Assembly (NCBI GenBank): GCA_021826505.1
Contig: JAKAZV010000011.1
Coordinates: forward strand, 1 to 37,471
Origin: Acidobacteriota bacterium
Lineage (GTDB): Bacteria > Acidobacteriota > Terriglobia > Terriglobales > SCQP01
Length of the DNA: 37,471 bases
Direction of reading: 5' to 3'
The position numbers and the translations under genes were made by a program. Below the pieces are notes generated by a model that made no database searches, was not told where the DNA came from, and worked only from the letters and a program-made list of their open reading frames with translations. Shown in pieces: positions 1 to 8,287 of the stretch (position 1 is the first letter of the stretch; each line of letters starts with the position of its first letter).

Positions 1-1338
1 CTGGGCTGGCCGGAGGCGACGGCGGATCTAAAGCAGTTTTATCCCACCGATCTGTTGATCACCGGCTTTGACATTTTGTTTTTCTGGGTGGCGCGGATGA
101 TCATGATGGGCGTCCACTTCGAGCCCGGCGGCGCGGGCTCGCTCCCAGGCGCGGTTCCCTTCCGCAAGGTCTATATCCACGCCCTGGTGCGGGACGCGGA
201 TAAACAGAAAATGTCAAAAACCCGGGGCAACGTGATTGACCCTTTGGCCATGACCGAAAAGTACGGCACCGACGCGGTGCGCTTCACGCTCGCCGCCATG
301 GCCGTGCCGGGCACCGACATTGCGCTCTCGGAAGAGCGCATGGCCGGCTATGCCGCCTTCGCCAATAAAATCTGGAACGCGTCAAGATTTATCTTCGGCA
401 GCTTGAATCGATTGGAAGAAGGTGGCATTTGGAACTTGGATGAATGGCGAAATCAAGCCAATAGCTACTGGCAAGGCATTCCAACTCCATATTTTAATGA
501 CAACCTGAAAAATATTCTGCCCCATCAATGGATTGGCAAACGATTCGATGAAACTTTTCGAGCGGTCCAGCATAACCTTTCAATATATCGTTTTCATGAA
601 GCCGCTGACTTAATCTACCATTTCATATGGAATGATTTTTGCGATCGCTATATCGAGTTAATCAAAAACGATCTGGCAAACGGAGATGCAGCCGCCGCAA
701 ATCGTGTTCTGCTGGTTTGGGAAGCCACGCTGCGCCTGTTCCATCCCTTCATGCCGTTTATTACAGAGACTCTGCTTCGTGTCATTACAGGCAAAACGGA
801 AGTCTGGAGATTGCCGCGTGAATTTTCATTTACCTCAAATGAAGAATGGGGATCAATTTTTCAATTATTTAATTTGCTCGACGATCTCGTGATGCGCATC
901 CGTAGCATTCGGTCAGAATATAAAATTCCGCCATCCGCGGAATTGCATGGAGAAATAACCTTTTCCGGCAATCTCACTTTAAGACAAGTAGACCTTGACT
1001 GGAATGTTCCGGCCATGGCTAAAACAAAATTAACGATAACAAATCATGCTGATCGCCGATCCCTTGGATATATATCCACTGCAAATTTTCAATTACAATT
1101 AGACTTAAATGAGTTTCCTGAAAGCTTAACGGCAGAGAAAAATCGGCTTCATGCTGAACATCAGCATCTCTATCAGGGTATTTCCAACCTGGAAAAACAG
1201 CTAGCCAATTCCAACTTCCGCCAGCGCGCCAAGCCAGAAGTTGTGGCCAACACTGAAGTTGAGCTGGCGCGGCGCAAGGCCCAACTGGAGCAGATTGAAG
1301 CCAGTCTGCGCGCCCTGGAAGAAAAACCAGCATGCTAA
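1..1338 (+). CDS. valS: Valine--tRNA ligase, C-terminal part (5' end outside window)
   Basis: Class I aminoacyl-tRNA synthetase that charges tRNA-Val in the cytoplasm. The reading frame is already open at base 1 and continues through the class I core (ITGFDILFFWVARMIMMG) to the KMSKS-loop variant KMSKT at bases 208-222, followed by RGNVIDPL. Next comes the helical anticodon-binding domain (NKIWNASRF, then WNDFCDRYIELIK, then LFHPFMPFITE). The C-terminus is the coiled-coil arm typical of ValRS (AEKNRLHAEHQHLYQGISNLEKQL, ending in ARRKAQLEQIEASLRALEE). The N-terminal Rossmann half and HIGH motif lie before the window. Base composition is odd: roughly bases 400-1200 are much richer in A/T than either flank (hand counts 35-37% G+C on lines 481 and 1021, against 65% on line 241), although the protein remains a normal ValRS. 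Uma2 follows 22 bases downstream. Confidence 0.97.
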   Translation: MGWPEATADLKQFYPTDLLITGFDILFFWVARMIMMGVHFEPGGAGSLPGAVPFRKVYIHALVRDADKQKMSKTRGNVIDPLAMTEKYGTDAVRFTLAAMAVPGTDIALSEERMAGYAAFANKIWNASRFIFGSLNRLEEGGIWNLDEWRNQANSYWQGIPTPYFNDNLKNILPHQWIGKRFDETFRAVQHNLSIYRFHEAADLIYHFIWNDFCDRYIELIKNDLANGDAAAANRVLLVWEATLRLFHPFMPFITETLLRVITGKTEVWRLPREFSFTSNEEWGSIFQLFNLLDDLVMRIRSIRSEYKIPPSAELHGEITFSGNLTLRQVDLDWNVPAMAKTKLTITNHADRRSLGYISTANFQLQLDLNEFPESLTAEKNRLHAEHQHLYQGISNLEKQLANSNFRQRAKPEVVANTEVELARRKAQLEQIEASLRALEEKPAC

Positions 1339-1360
1339 TCTGAAGGCAATGGAGCTGTCT

Positions 1361-1897
1361 ATGGCCAGTCAAACGGTCTTGTCGCTGGCGGAATTTGCCC
1401 GGATGGAAGACCCTCCCGGCAAGATTCTGGAGTTGAGCGCGGGGGAACTGATTGTGAGTCCTTCATCGAGCCAGATGCACAACACCGTGCGCGACAATAT
1501 CAATGCCCGTTTGCGGGCCTTTGTCAAAGAACATGACCTGGGAATTGTGGCCTGCGAAGCCGATTTGATTCTCGCGCCCCATACCGTGCGCCGGCCGGAT
1601 GTGGCCTGGATTGGCAAGGACAAAATCACCGGCCTCGATCTCGATCAATCGCCCTTGCCGGCCGCGCCGGACGTGGTGATTGAAATTGTTTCCCGCCATG
1701 ACCGCGCCCCGGATCTGGAGTTGAAAACGCGGCAGTATCTGGCCGCGGGCGCGCGGGCTGTCTGGCTGCTGGATCCGCGGGCGCGGACGGCCCGGCGCTA
1801 CCGTCCCCAGAGCACGGAACCGGAATTTCGCGACCGTTGGGAAGAACCGCAACTGCTGCCTGGGTTTACTTTTACCTTATCTGAAGTCCTGGAATAA
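1361..1897 (+). CDS. Uma2 family endonuclease-like protein (DUF820)
   Basis: A 178-residue protein of the Uma2/DUF820 family, which has a PD-(D/E)XK nuclease fold; the biological role of the family is unclear. Visible family features are ELSAGELIVSPSS near the N-terminus, the RRPDVAWI strand carrying a likely catalytic Asp, PDVVIEIVSRHD carrying the E-x-(V/S) catalytic strand, then the helix with LKTRQYLAAGARAVWLLDP. I chose the ATG at 1361 because GGAG lies six bases upstream (1351-1354) and the protein then begins MASQTVLSLAEFARM, as expected. An in-frame ATG at 1349 is the alternative. The frame stays open upstream to 1241, but that stretch overlaps the end of valS and does not look like protein. 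It probably shares a transcript with valS. Such genes often occur as scattered paralogues in cyanobacteria, acidobacteria and planctomycetes. Confidence 0.88.
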   Translation: MASQTVLSLAEFARMEDPPGKILELSAGELIVSPSSSQMHNTVRDNINARLRAFVKEHDLGIVACEADLILAPHTVRRPDVAWIGKDKITGLDLDQSPLPAAPDVVIEIVSRHDRAPDLELKTRQYLAAGARAVWLLDPRARTARRYRPQSTEPEFRDRWEEPQLLPGFTFTLSEVLE

Positions 1898-1904
1898 ATT
1901 ATGA

Positions 1905-1929
1905 CCGGACGCAAATCCCTTGCGCCCGG
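1905..1929. terminator. Hairpin between convergent genes, possible terminator
   Basis: The arms CCGGACGCAA (1905-1914) and TTGCGCCCGG (1920-1929) form a ten-pair stem with one mismatch and a five-base loop. It lies between the stop of the Uma2 gene and the stop of the convergent small secreted gene. Neither side has a long T-run, so it is only a candidate bidirectional terminator. Confidence 0.4.
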
Positions 1930-1950
1930 CCGGTTGAATTAAATTCAAAA

Positions 1951-2253
1951 CTACAGCTTGGTCACTTTCCGGACGACCAACCGATGATGCCGGAAGACTC
2001 CGACCACCTTGACCCAGTCGCCGGCAAAGGGGGCCAGGGCTTTGGGGTTGGCGACAGGATAAATGTGATTCCGGGCAAACAGCACCGGGGCAATGCCCTT
2101 ACGCACGCACCGGCGGGCGCAGGCGGGGCTGAAGTCAACTTTGGCGCGGTTCGGCGCGCATTTGGCGTCTTCCACGCGGCCGCGCAGCACCACGCCAAAA
2201 GTAAACATGCCCAGGGTTGCAACCAGCAACAGCAAACGCACAAAAAGCTTCAT
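1951..2253 (-). CDS. Small secreted Cys-containing protein, unknown function
   Basis: A 100-residue protein. The N-terminus is a signal peptide or membrane anchor (MKLFVRLLLLVATLGMFTFGVVL). The remainder has DAKC, then about 15 residues, then the C-x3-C pair CARRC, and RKGIAPVLFARNHIYPVANPKALAPFAGDWVKVVGVF, ending in a short beta-rich tail. This layout resembles a group of small exported proteins in acidobacteria and myxobacteria that have an extracytoplasmic OB-like fold (pattern D-x-KC, then C-A-x-x-C, then a strand-rich V-x-V-x-G region). No catalytic function is known to me. The start is well supported: AAGGAGAT sits about seven bases upstream of the ATG. It is transcribed towards the valS-Uma2 unit. 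Confidence 0.75.
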   Translation of the reverse strand: MKLFVRLLLLVATLGMFTFGVVLRGRVEDAKCAPNRAKVDFSPACARRCVRKGIAPVLFARNHIYPVANPKALAPFAGDWVKVVGVFRHHRLVVRKVTKL

Positions 2254-2289
2254 TTTTCACATCTCCTTGATTTAGCTTCCCGCCGGCTA

Positions 2290-2310
2290 AGTGGCGGGGC
2301 CACTTTTTTT
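2290..2310 (+). terminator. Candidate intrinsic terminator (plus strand)
   Basis: AGTGGC, loop GGG, GCCACT, then a T-run to 2310. The shape is that of a rho-independent terminator reading on the plus strand. Its position is odd, because it lies 36 bases upstream of the start of a minus-strand gene with no plus-strand gene directly before it. It could stop read-through from valS-Uma2 before the next promoter. Confidence 0.45.
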
Positions 2311-2511
2311 GCTTCGCCGTTCCAGGGTCCGGCCTCGGCGGCAAAACATGGCCCCATTTCATTCCACCGGCACCGGACGGGATCCGGCCGGCACCCCGGC
2401 CCTCGGCCTGCGATCTCGCAGGGCTTTGCCCACGACTCGTCCGGTGCATCGCAGTGTATACCCAAAGCGGATTTTGCCCAAGCGGCATTGGCTTATTAAA
2501 TTTGTAAAATT

Positions 2512-2567
2512 GCTCGCAATCTCAGCAAGTATTCAGGAACCGGAGCGTAATTTGCTATATTGCGAGC
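2512..2567 (+). promoter_or_regulatory. Candidate promoter with 9-bp inverted repeat upstream of VWFA gene
   Basis: GCTCGCAAT (2512-2520) and ATTGCGAGC (2559-2567) are perfect inverted repeats 38 bases apart. Between and over the second arm lies a sigma-70-like pair: TTCAGG at 2532-2537, an 18-base spacer, and TATATT at 2556-2561, so the right arm overlaps the putative -10 box. The translation start is 36 bases after the -10 box. The arrangement would suit a repressor that bridges two half-sites; this is inference from sequence alone. Confidence 0.35.
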
Positions 2568-2596
2568 TATTAGCCTTTACAAATTCGAGGGGTGCA

Positions 2597-4630
2597 ATGA
2601 AAGCTGATACTTTGTCGCCGCGGCTGACTTCCAGCATTACCGGATGGAGAGCCGTTCTGGCCGGGTGCGGGATGCTGGCGCTGGCAGCGCCGGCTCAGGC
2701 GCCGCGGCATGTCTTCCACGCGCAGGTGCGGGAAGTCATGGTGGATATGGTCGTAACCAACCAGCACGGTAAAACCGTGCGCAACCTGCAGCCCAGCCAG
2801 GTCGAGGTGTTTGACAATGGCGTGCGGCAGAAACTGGTCAGCTTTCAGCTGGTATCCCGCTCGGTCAGCCTGAATTATCCGGGCGGCGGGGGCGGCCGCC
2901 TGAGCACCAACTCATTGAATCCGCTCAAGCTGCCGAAAATCAATCTTATCGCGCTGGTGTTTGAGCCTTTGAGCCAATTTCAGGAACTGCTGGCCGAACG
3001 CGGCGCGCTGCATTTTATCCAGCACGATCTGCAGCCCGGCGATTATGTCGCGGTCTTTGATCTCTACCATCGCATGATTCCCCTGCAGCCGTTTACCCAG
3101 AACCGCCGGCGGCTGGAAGAGGCGGTGGAACTGGCCACGGTGGCGCAGAACCGCAGCTTCAAGAACTTCGAAAATTTCGCCCAGCAAAGCGCGGAGCAAT
3201 CGCAGATTGCCTCCAATCTGGCCATCCCCACCGGCGCCCAGGGCCAGCCCAGCGGCGGGGCGCAGGCGGATGCCTTAATGGCCGCGGCGGTTTCTCACCT
3301 GGATCATGACGACGCGGTGATGCTGCGGGAACAGCGCACCTGGGCGACGCTGCCGGCACTGCTGCAGCTGGTGCGGGCGCTGGGGCTGGCCCACGGGCGC
3401 AAGGAGATGGTGTATTTCACCCAGGACCTGGTGGTGGATTCCAACTCGAGCTTTATCTATCAGCACGTCATGCGCTCGGCCAACCGGCACCACGTCACGA
3501 TCTATATCGCCGATCCCAACGGGCCGGGGGGAGATCAGGACAATACCTACCAGCAACTGCAGATGGCGGCTTCTTTGAGTCTGGTGCACAGCGGCGCGGT
3601 CAGCCAGCGCGAGGCGCACTCCTTCGACACGATCCAGAACGCGCGTTACAGCAACTCCCTGGCCATCATGCGGGGCCTGGCCGACAACACCGGCGGTTCG
3701 GTCATTTCCGACACCAACAACCTGGCTCCCGGACTCGACCGGGTGGCGCAGGATATGGAATACCACTATGAGATGACTTTTGTGCCCAGCAACCCGCAGC
3801 CAGGCAATCATCTCATCACGATTCAGATTCCCGCACACCCCAACTGGCGCATTTATTCCCGCAAAAATTACACCGCGCACGCTCCGGGATTTGTGCGCCT
3901 GCATGTGGAACCGCAGACGCTGGAATTCCCGGAGAACCCGGTGGCCCCGGAAGTGGAGCTGCTGGAGCGCATCACCAGCCCGGGCACCCAGCCGCTGCCG
4001 CCGGCGCTGGCCGCCACCGCCCTGGTCAAAGACGGTTCGGGCGCCGTGGTCGAGACGGTGAAACAGCAATGGTCCACGCCCGGCGCTTCCGTGCGCTGGC
4101 TGACGCCGCTGCAGTTGCCGCCCGGCGTTTATACGGTGGAAACCCGGCTGCAAATCGGGAAACGGACGAGCACCGTGGTGCGCCAACCGCTGGTGCTGCC
4201 GGCGCTGCCGCCGGAGGCTCCGCGGCTGAGCAGCGTGGTGCTGGTGCGGCGCATGCAGCGGGATACGCCGCAACGGCCGGCCACCGGCCCCTTAGAATTC
4301 CGCGGCTTCAAGGTGATTCCGCATGCCGGGGTTCCCCGCTTCACGAATACCGGCAAAGCCATTGGGTTTTATATGGTGGCCTATGTGCCCACGTTCCTGA
4401 ATTATAAAGACCCGACTTTTATGCCCCATCTGATCCTGCATCTCCGTCACGATGGCCAGCCGTACAAAATATCGGCCGTGCCGATCGAGCCGCCCGACGC
4501 CCAGGGCCGCATTCCGGTGCTGCTGACCCTGCCGGAAAGCACCTTCCAGCCCGGCCGCTACCGGGCCCGGTTCGAACTGTGGCTGGATGGGCATACCGCC
4601 CAGAGCCGCACGGAATTCATCATGCAATAA
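2597..4630 (+). CDS. Secreted VWFA-related protein of the acidobacterial type
   Basis: A 677-residue exported protein. A signal peptide covers about residues 1-35 (hydrophobic VLAGCGMLALAAPAQA, then APRHVF). It is followed by the family opening strand EVMVDMVVTNQHGKTVRNLQPSQVEVFDNGVRQKLVSF, characteristic of the acidobacterial VWFA-related domain, and a VWA-like region (about residues 110-380). The usual metal-binding D-x-S-x-S is degenerate (VFEPLSQFQ), so metal-dependent adhesion is doubtful. The C-terminal half is beta-rich, with a typical YHYEMTFVPSNPQPGNHLITIQI segment. Function is unknown; such proteins are abundant in acidobacteria and presumed periplasmic or surface-exposed. The ATG at 2597 is preferred because GAGGGG precedes it and the signal peptide starts there. 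It converges with the M1 peptidase gene; the 31-base gap is a G+C palindrome without a T-run. Confidence 0.88.
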   Translation: MKADTLSPRLTSSITGWRAVLAGCGMLALAAPAQAPRHVFHAQVREVMVDMVVTNQHGKTVRNLQPSQVEVFDNGVRQKLVSFQLVSRSVSLNYPGGGGGRLSTNSLNPLKLPKINLIALVFEPLSQFQELLAERGALHFIQHDLQPGDYVAVFDLYHRMIPLQPFTQNRRRLEEAVELATVAQNRSFKNFENFAQQSAEQSQIASNLAIPTGAQGQPSGGAQADALMAAAVSHLDHDDAVMLREQRTWATLPALLQLVRALGLAHGRKEMVYFTQDLVVDSNSSFIYQHVMRSANRHHVTIYIADPNGPGGDQDNTYQQLQMAASLSLVHSGAVSQREAHSFDTIQNARYSNSLAIMRGLADNTGGSVISDTNNLAPGLDRVAQDMEYHYEMTFVPSNPQPGNHLITIQIPAHPNWRIYSRKNYTAHAPGFVRLHVEPQTLEFPENPVAPEVELLERITSPGTQPLPPALAATALVKDGSGAVVETVKQQWSTPGASVRWLTPLQLPPGVYTVETRLQIGKRTSTVVRQPLVLPALPPEAPRLSSVVLVRRMQRDTPQRPATGPLEFRGFKVIPHAGVPRFTNTGKAIGFYMVAYVPTFLNYKDPTFMPHLILHLRHDGQPYKISAVPIEPPDAQGRIPVLLTLPESTFQPGRYRARFELWLDGHTAQSRTEFIMQ

Positions 4631-4661
4631 GCGGCGGCCGCGGCCGGCCTAGCTTTCGCCC

Positions 4662-7115
4662 TCAGCCGCGCACATGCACCAGCATGTCTTCAAACTCATT
4701 AGCAATGACTTTTTTCGGCACATAGGGCAGGTGGACATGAACGTTGACCTGCGGCTGGTTCACGCGAATCACCGCGCGGACAATCCGGTGATGGCCCAGG
4801 TGTAAATAGACCGGGAGCAGCCCGATCCAGCCCTGCGGGTTGGCGATTTGCAAATTCAGGGTTGCGCCGCCCGCGGGCGCCGGCGGCGCGCTCCAGGTCA
4901 CGCGCAGCGTGGGCACCCGGCGGTGAAATACGTACTCATTAAAAAACCAGGCCAGCGTGTGACTGGAATCGAGCGCCAGACCGGGCGGCATATACTGATC
5001 GGCTATTTGCTCAAAATCCGCCAGCGATGCGGCTTTGCCCCAATACGCGTGAGTGAAAGCCCGCATCATCTTCTGAAAGGGCAGAAACGGGTCCTTTAAA
5101 CGCGGATCGAACATCAGATTGCAGAGCATATAAAAGATGTAGCCGCCCTTGTCATAGGTGACGATCTGGTAACCCTGCGGATCCACCGCGGAAGCCAGGC
5201 GGGAGCCCAGCCAGACGGCGCCGAGCTGGTTGGGGACATGGCCAAAGACATCCTTCTGAAACAGATCGCGGCGCCATTCCCGCAAAGTATGCAGCGCGGA
5301 TTTGGGACTGACCCGCAGCTCCTCATAGAGCAGGGCCGAGCCGTTGGCGAAGCCTTCCGACATCCATTGATCGTGCGGCGTGGCCCAGCGCACCACGTGC
5401 CCCCACCATTGATGCGAGGTCTCATGGGCGCGGAAGGTGTCGGAGAGCTGGCGCATGGCGGCGGGCGGAAAACCCAATTCCTCCAGCTGGGTGGGATCGA
5501 GAAAGCTCAGGCTGGAAAGATAAAGCAGCGAGGGCCAGCCCTGGCCGTAACTGCCGGGAATATCCACAACCGCCAGTTTGCTATAGGGATAAGGGCCAAA
5601 GAACAGGCTCATGAACTGAACCGCGCTGGCGACTGCGTTGAGCGCCTGCGGGGCCATGCGGGCAGGGTTCAGATTGGCCAGCCCGGGAGGCATGGTCAGG
5701 CCGCGGTCTTCCATGGAGGGCAAGGTGCTGAGATTTTCAATGGCGGTGAGGTCGTAATCGGCGTGCCGGTTGGCATAGACCTCAATCGGCAACTTCGTGC
5801 CATTGGGCATGGGCACCAGGCCGGTTAGCTTGTGATAATCCCCCACCGCAAAGCCGGCCACCGCCGACGGCGGCTCACTGCGCCATTGCGTAACGCGGTC
5901 ATTGCCGTGGACCGCATTGCTCACGCGCCGGCCGGTGGCAATGACGCGGTAGCGTTTGGGCACGATTATGGTGAGATCGAAACGGGCTTCATGAAACGGC
6001 GTGCCGTAGGGATACTGCGGATACCAGCCTTCGCTGGGCATGAAAATGTTGCCGCGGCCGGCGCTTTCGGCCACCCACTTGCCCTGGCAGTCGAGCGAGA
6101 CGGTAATTTTCTGGCCGCGCCGCAATGCCGCCGGCAACTGCAGATAGAGCCAGCCGCCATAATAATGCACCGGCCAGCGGCGGCCGGGATTGCGCGGCTG
6201 CAGCCATTGCATCACTTGGCCGTCCCCGGCATGGGCGGCGACGACCCGCAGGTTGGGGTCGAGGCTCAGGAGCACGCCAGGGCCGGCGGCCTGCAGGGCG
6301 GTCAAGGTAAAGCGCGTCTGCACGCGCAGCCGCAAATTGCCGGGCACCGATACGCGCAGGTGATAATCGCCGAGATGCCAGAGCTCGGGATGAATCTGCG
6401 AAGGCGGCAGATGAGCCTGGCGATGCGCCCGGTCTGCAAAGCGGGTCCAGACATTCTGAAACTCATACAGCCCAACCCGATTATTTTCCGCGTGCTGGGT
6501 GACCGCGACCGCCTCGGTGCGCAGGGGATTGACCGAAGCATCAATCCAGCCAAAACGCCGGGTTTTCATCGCCACCAGCCAGGGAGTAGCGCGGCCGGGT
6601 TGAGCGCTGAATAACCCTCCCAGCTCGAGCGCGGCATCGGACAGGCCCTCGTGCCGGATGCGCCGGGAGCGATGCTGCAAAATGGCGGAGAGCCGCCGGA
6701 TGCCGCCGCTTTCGGGCTGGAAGCGCGCCTGCCGGCCCAGCCGGGCCAGCAGTTCGCTGGCGCGGGGAAAACGAAAAACCGCCTGCGTGAAATGAACCTG
6801 AATCCGGGGCTGGCCCAGCATGAGCCGCATCTGCTGGGCATTGATGGGGTCGGGCGGAAGCACCGTGAGCACCCCGGAGCCGGAAAAGACCGCGGCGGTC
6901 ACGTGCCCCTGCACCGGCCGCGCCAGCCCCAGAAACCCTTGCTGCAGCTGAAAATGCAGGCGGTCGCGGTGAAAATGAACCGCTTCAACCACCGCGATGC
7001 GGTTGGAATCAAGCGCGGGGTTGGCCACCTGCCGGTATAGCGGAGTGAGTTGCTGCGCCGAAACGGCCGCGCCCAAGCCCAGTCCACAGAGCAAAACCCG
7101 CAGGAATGATTTCAT
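4662..7115 (-). CDS. Secreted M1-type (gluzincin) metallopeptidase
   Basis: An 817-residue exported zinc peptidase. The signal peptide is MKSFLRVLLCGLGLGAAVSA. The catalytic region carries HETSHQWWGH (zinc ligands H564 and H568, general base E565) and, 18 residues after the second His, the third ligand E587 in WMSEGFANGSALLYEE. This HExxH-18-E spacing defines M1 aminopeptidases and relatives. The canonical GAMEN exopeptidase motif is not obvious, so true aminopeptidase activity is uncertain. The long N-terminal region (about 450 residues) is beta-rich with PSEGWYPQYPYGTPFHEARFDLTI, as in M1 N-terminal domains. The start at 7115 gives a clean signal peptide, with GGAG very close upstream; an in-frame ATG at 7139 adds eight residues without a ribosome-binding site. 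The gene is divergent from kdgK with a 119-base shared upstream region. Confidence 0.88.
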   Translation of the reverse strand: MKSFLRVLLCGLGLGAAVSAQQLTPLYRQVANPALDSNRIAVVEAVHFHRDRLHFQLQQGFLGLARPVQGHVTAAVFSGSGVLTVLPPDPINAQQMRLMLGQPRIQVHFTQAVFRFPRASELLARLGRQARFQPESGGIRRLSAILQHRSRRIRHEGLSDAALELGGLFSAQPGRATPWLVAMKTRRFGWIDASVNPLRTEAVAVTQHAENNRVGLYEFQNVWTRFADRAHRQAHLPPSQIHPELWHLGDYHLRVSVPGNLRLRVQTRFTLTALQAAGPGVLLSLDPNLRVVAAHAGDGQVMQWLQPRNPGRRWPVHYYGGWLYLQLPAALRRGQKITVSLDCQGKWVAESAGRGNIFMPSEGWYPQYPYGTPFHEARFDLTIIVPKRYRVIATGRRVSNAVHGNDRVTQWRSEPPSAVAGFAVGDYHKLTGLVPMPNGTKLPIEVYANRHADYDLTAIENLSTLPSMEDRGLTMPPGLANLNPARMAPQALNAVASAVQFMSLFFGPYPYSKLAVVDIPGSYGQGWPSLLYLSSLSFLDPTQLEELGFPPAAMRQLSDTFRAHETSHQWWGHVVRWATPHDQWMSEGFANGSALLYEELRVSPKSALHTLREWRRDLFQKDVFGHVPNQLGAVWLGSRLASAVDPQGYQIVTYDKGGYIFYMLCNLMFDPRLKDPFLPFQKMMRAFTHAYWGKAASLADFEQIADQYMPPGLALDSSHTLAWFFNEYVFHRRVPTLRVTWSAPPAPAGGATLNLQIANPQGWIGLLPVYLHLGHHRIVRAVIRVNQPQVNVHVHLPYVPKKVIANEFEDMLVHVRG

Positions 7116-7220
7116 GACTCCGGCTCTGCAGGCCATCATAACAGCAGAGGCAAGTCATGAAACACCCGGCAACTAAAGGCCGCGCGCGTTCATGGCCGGC
7201 TCAAGCGCCTTCGCATCCCC

Positions 7221-7226
7221 TACAAT
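7221..7226 (+). promoter_or_regulatory. Candidate -10 box for kdgK
   Basis: TACAAT lies nine bases before the kdgK ATG. If used, transcription would begin at or next to the start codon and give a leaderless mRNA, which fits the absence of a clear ribosome-binding site. No good -35 hexamer is visible at the right distance. Confidence 0.25.
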
Positions 7227-7234
7227 GCAAAGAT

Positions 7235-8266
7235 ATGGCATATGACCTGGTGACGTTTGGCGAGGCCATGCTGCGGCTGACGGCGCGGCATGAGACGCGG
7301 CTGGAGCAGGCGGCGCAGTTTGATGCCCAGATCGGCGGCGCCGAGTTCAATGTGGCCTGCGGGGCGGCGCGGCTGGGGCTGCAGACGGCCTGGGTCTCGC
7401 GCCTGCCCGAGAACGCGCTGGGGCGCATGGCGCGCAATCAGGCGCGGCTGCACGGCGTGGAGACACGCCATCTGGCCTGGAGCGAAGCGGAAAGACTGGG
7501 CATCTATTTCGTCGAGACGGGCGCGGCGCCGCGCGCTTCGGGCGTGCTCTATGACCGGGCGCACTCGGCTTTGGCCGCTTGCCAGGCCAGCGATTTTGAC
7601 TGGCCCGGCATACTCACCGGCGCCCGCGGCTTTCATGTCACCGGCATCACGCCCGCGCTGAGCGCGGGCACGGCGGCGGCCACCGTGGCCGCACTGCAGG
7701 CCGCCCGCAAGGCCGGTTGCCTGGTCAGCTACGACCTGAATTACCGGCGGAAGCTGTGGACGCCGCAACAGGCGCGAGCCACCCAGGAGCCGCTGCTGTC
7801 CCATGTGGATCTGCTCATCACGAATGAGGAAGACGCGCATCTGGTGCTGGGCATTTCGGCCGGCGGCGCAAACGACAGCCGGTATGCGAACAAGCTCGAG
7901 CCCGCGCACTATGAACCCGTGGGACGGCACCTGTGCGAGCGCTATGGGCTGCAAGCCGTGGCCATTACCTTGCGCGGCAGCCCGTCGGTATGGCGCAACC
8001 ACTGGTCGGGAGTGGTCTATGCGGAAGGCAAAATGCACGCCGCGCCGGAGTTTGAGCTGGAGGTGGTTGACCGCATCGGAGGCGGCGATGCCTTTGCCGC
8101 AGGTCTGCTGGCGGCGCGGCTGGAAGGCGGCGACTGGAGCTCCGCGGTGAGCTTTGCCGTGGCCTATTCCGCCCTCAAGCACTCGCTGCCGGGAGATGTC
8201 AACTGGGCCAGCCGAAGTGAAACGGAAGCCTTATTGAAGGGCGGCAGCCTGCGGGTGGCGCGCTGA
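7235..8266 (+). CDS. kdgK: 2-keto-3-deoxygluconate kinase (PfkB family)
   Basis: A 343-residue cytoplasmic sugar kinase that phosphorylates 2-keto-3-deoxygluconate to KDPG, the substrate of the aldolase encoded next. PfkB features: N-terminal DLVTFGEAMLRL, the sugar-binding GGAEFNVACGAARLG at about residues 34-48, SYDLNYRRKLW near 165-175, the LLITNEEDA nucleotide-region motif, and the C-terminal anion-hole signature DRIGGGDAFAAGLL with catalytic Asp285. The strand SYDLNYR and context favour a KDG kinase over fructokinase or ribokinase. The ATG at 7235 is chosen because the family N-terminus begins there; the frame is open from 7157 but the extension lacks similarity. eda starts 21 bases after the stop, so the two probably form one transcript. 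The pair serves uronate/pectin or gluconate catabolism by the Entner-Doudoroff end reactions. Confidence 0.88.
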   Translation: MAYDLVTFGEAMLRLTARHETRLEQAAQFDAQIGGAEFNVACGAARLGLQTAWVSRLPENALGRMARNQARLHGVETRHLAWSEAERLGIYFVETGAAPRASGVLYDRAHSALAACQASDFDWPGILTGARGFHVTGITPALSAGTAAATVAALQAARKAGCLVSYDLNYRRKLWTPQQARATQEPLLSHVDLLITNEEDAHLVLGISAGGANDSRYANKLEPAHYEPVGRHLCERYGLQAVAITLRGSPSVWRNHWSGVVYAEGKMHAAPEFELEVVDRIGGGDAFAAGLLAARLEGGDWSSAVSFAVAYSALKHSLPGDVNWASRSETEALLKGGSLRVAR

Positions 8267-8287
8267 AGACCACGCTCGGCAACACAT

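Larger units (their letters stand above)
2254..2596. other. Divergent intergenic region, 343 bases, no gene recognised
   Basis: This gap separates the minus-strand secreted protein from the plus-strand VWFA-like gene. It holds a small plus-strand hairpin with a T-run near 2290-2310, a G+C-rich stretch without recognisable coding content (about 2311-2470), and an A/T-rich promoter-like segment (about 2490-2580) with a perfect inverted repeat. The frame of the VWFA gene is open across it from 2291, but the translation there is Arg/Pro-rich and unlike the family. Confidence 0.6.

Noticed and set aside
2291-2596. N-terminal extension of the VWFA-like gene
   Set aside because: It is Arg/Pro-rich, has no family similarity, crosses the probable promoter and would precede the signal peptide.
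4631-4661. G+C palindrome between convergent genes as a terminator
   Set aside because: GGCCGCGGCC can fold, but no T-run follows on either strand.
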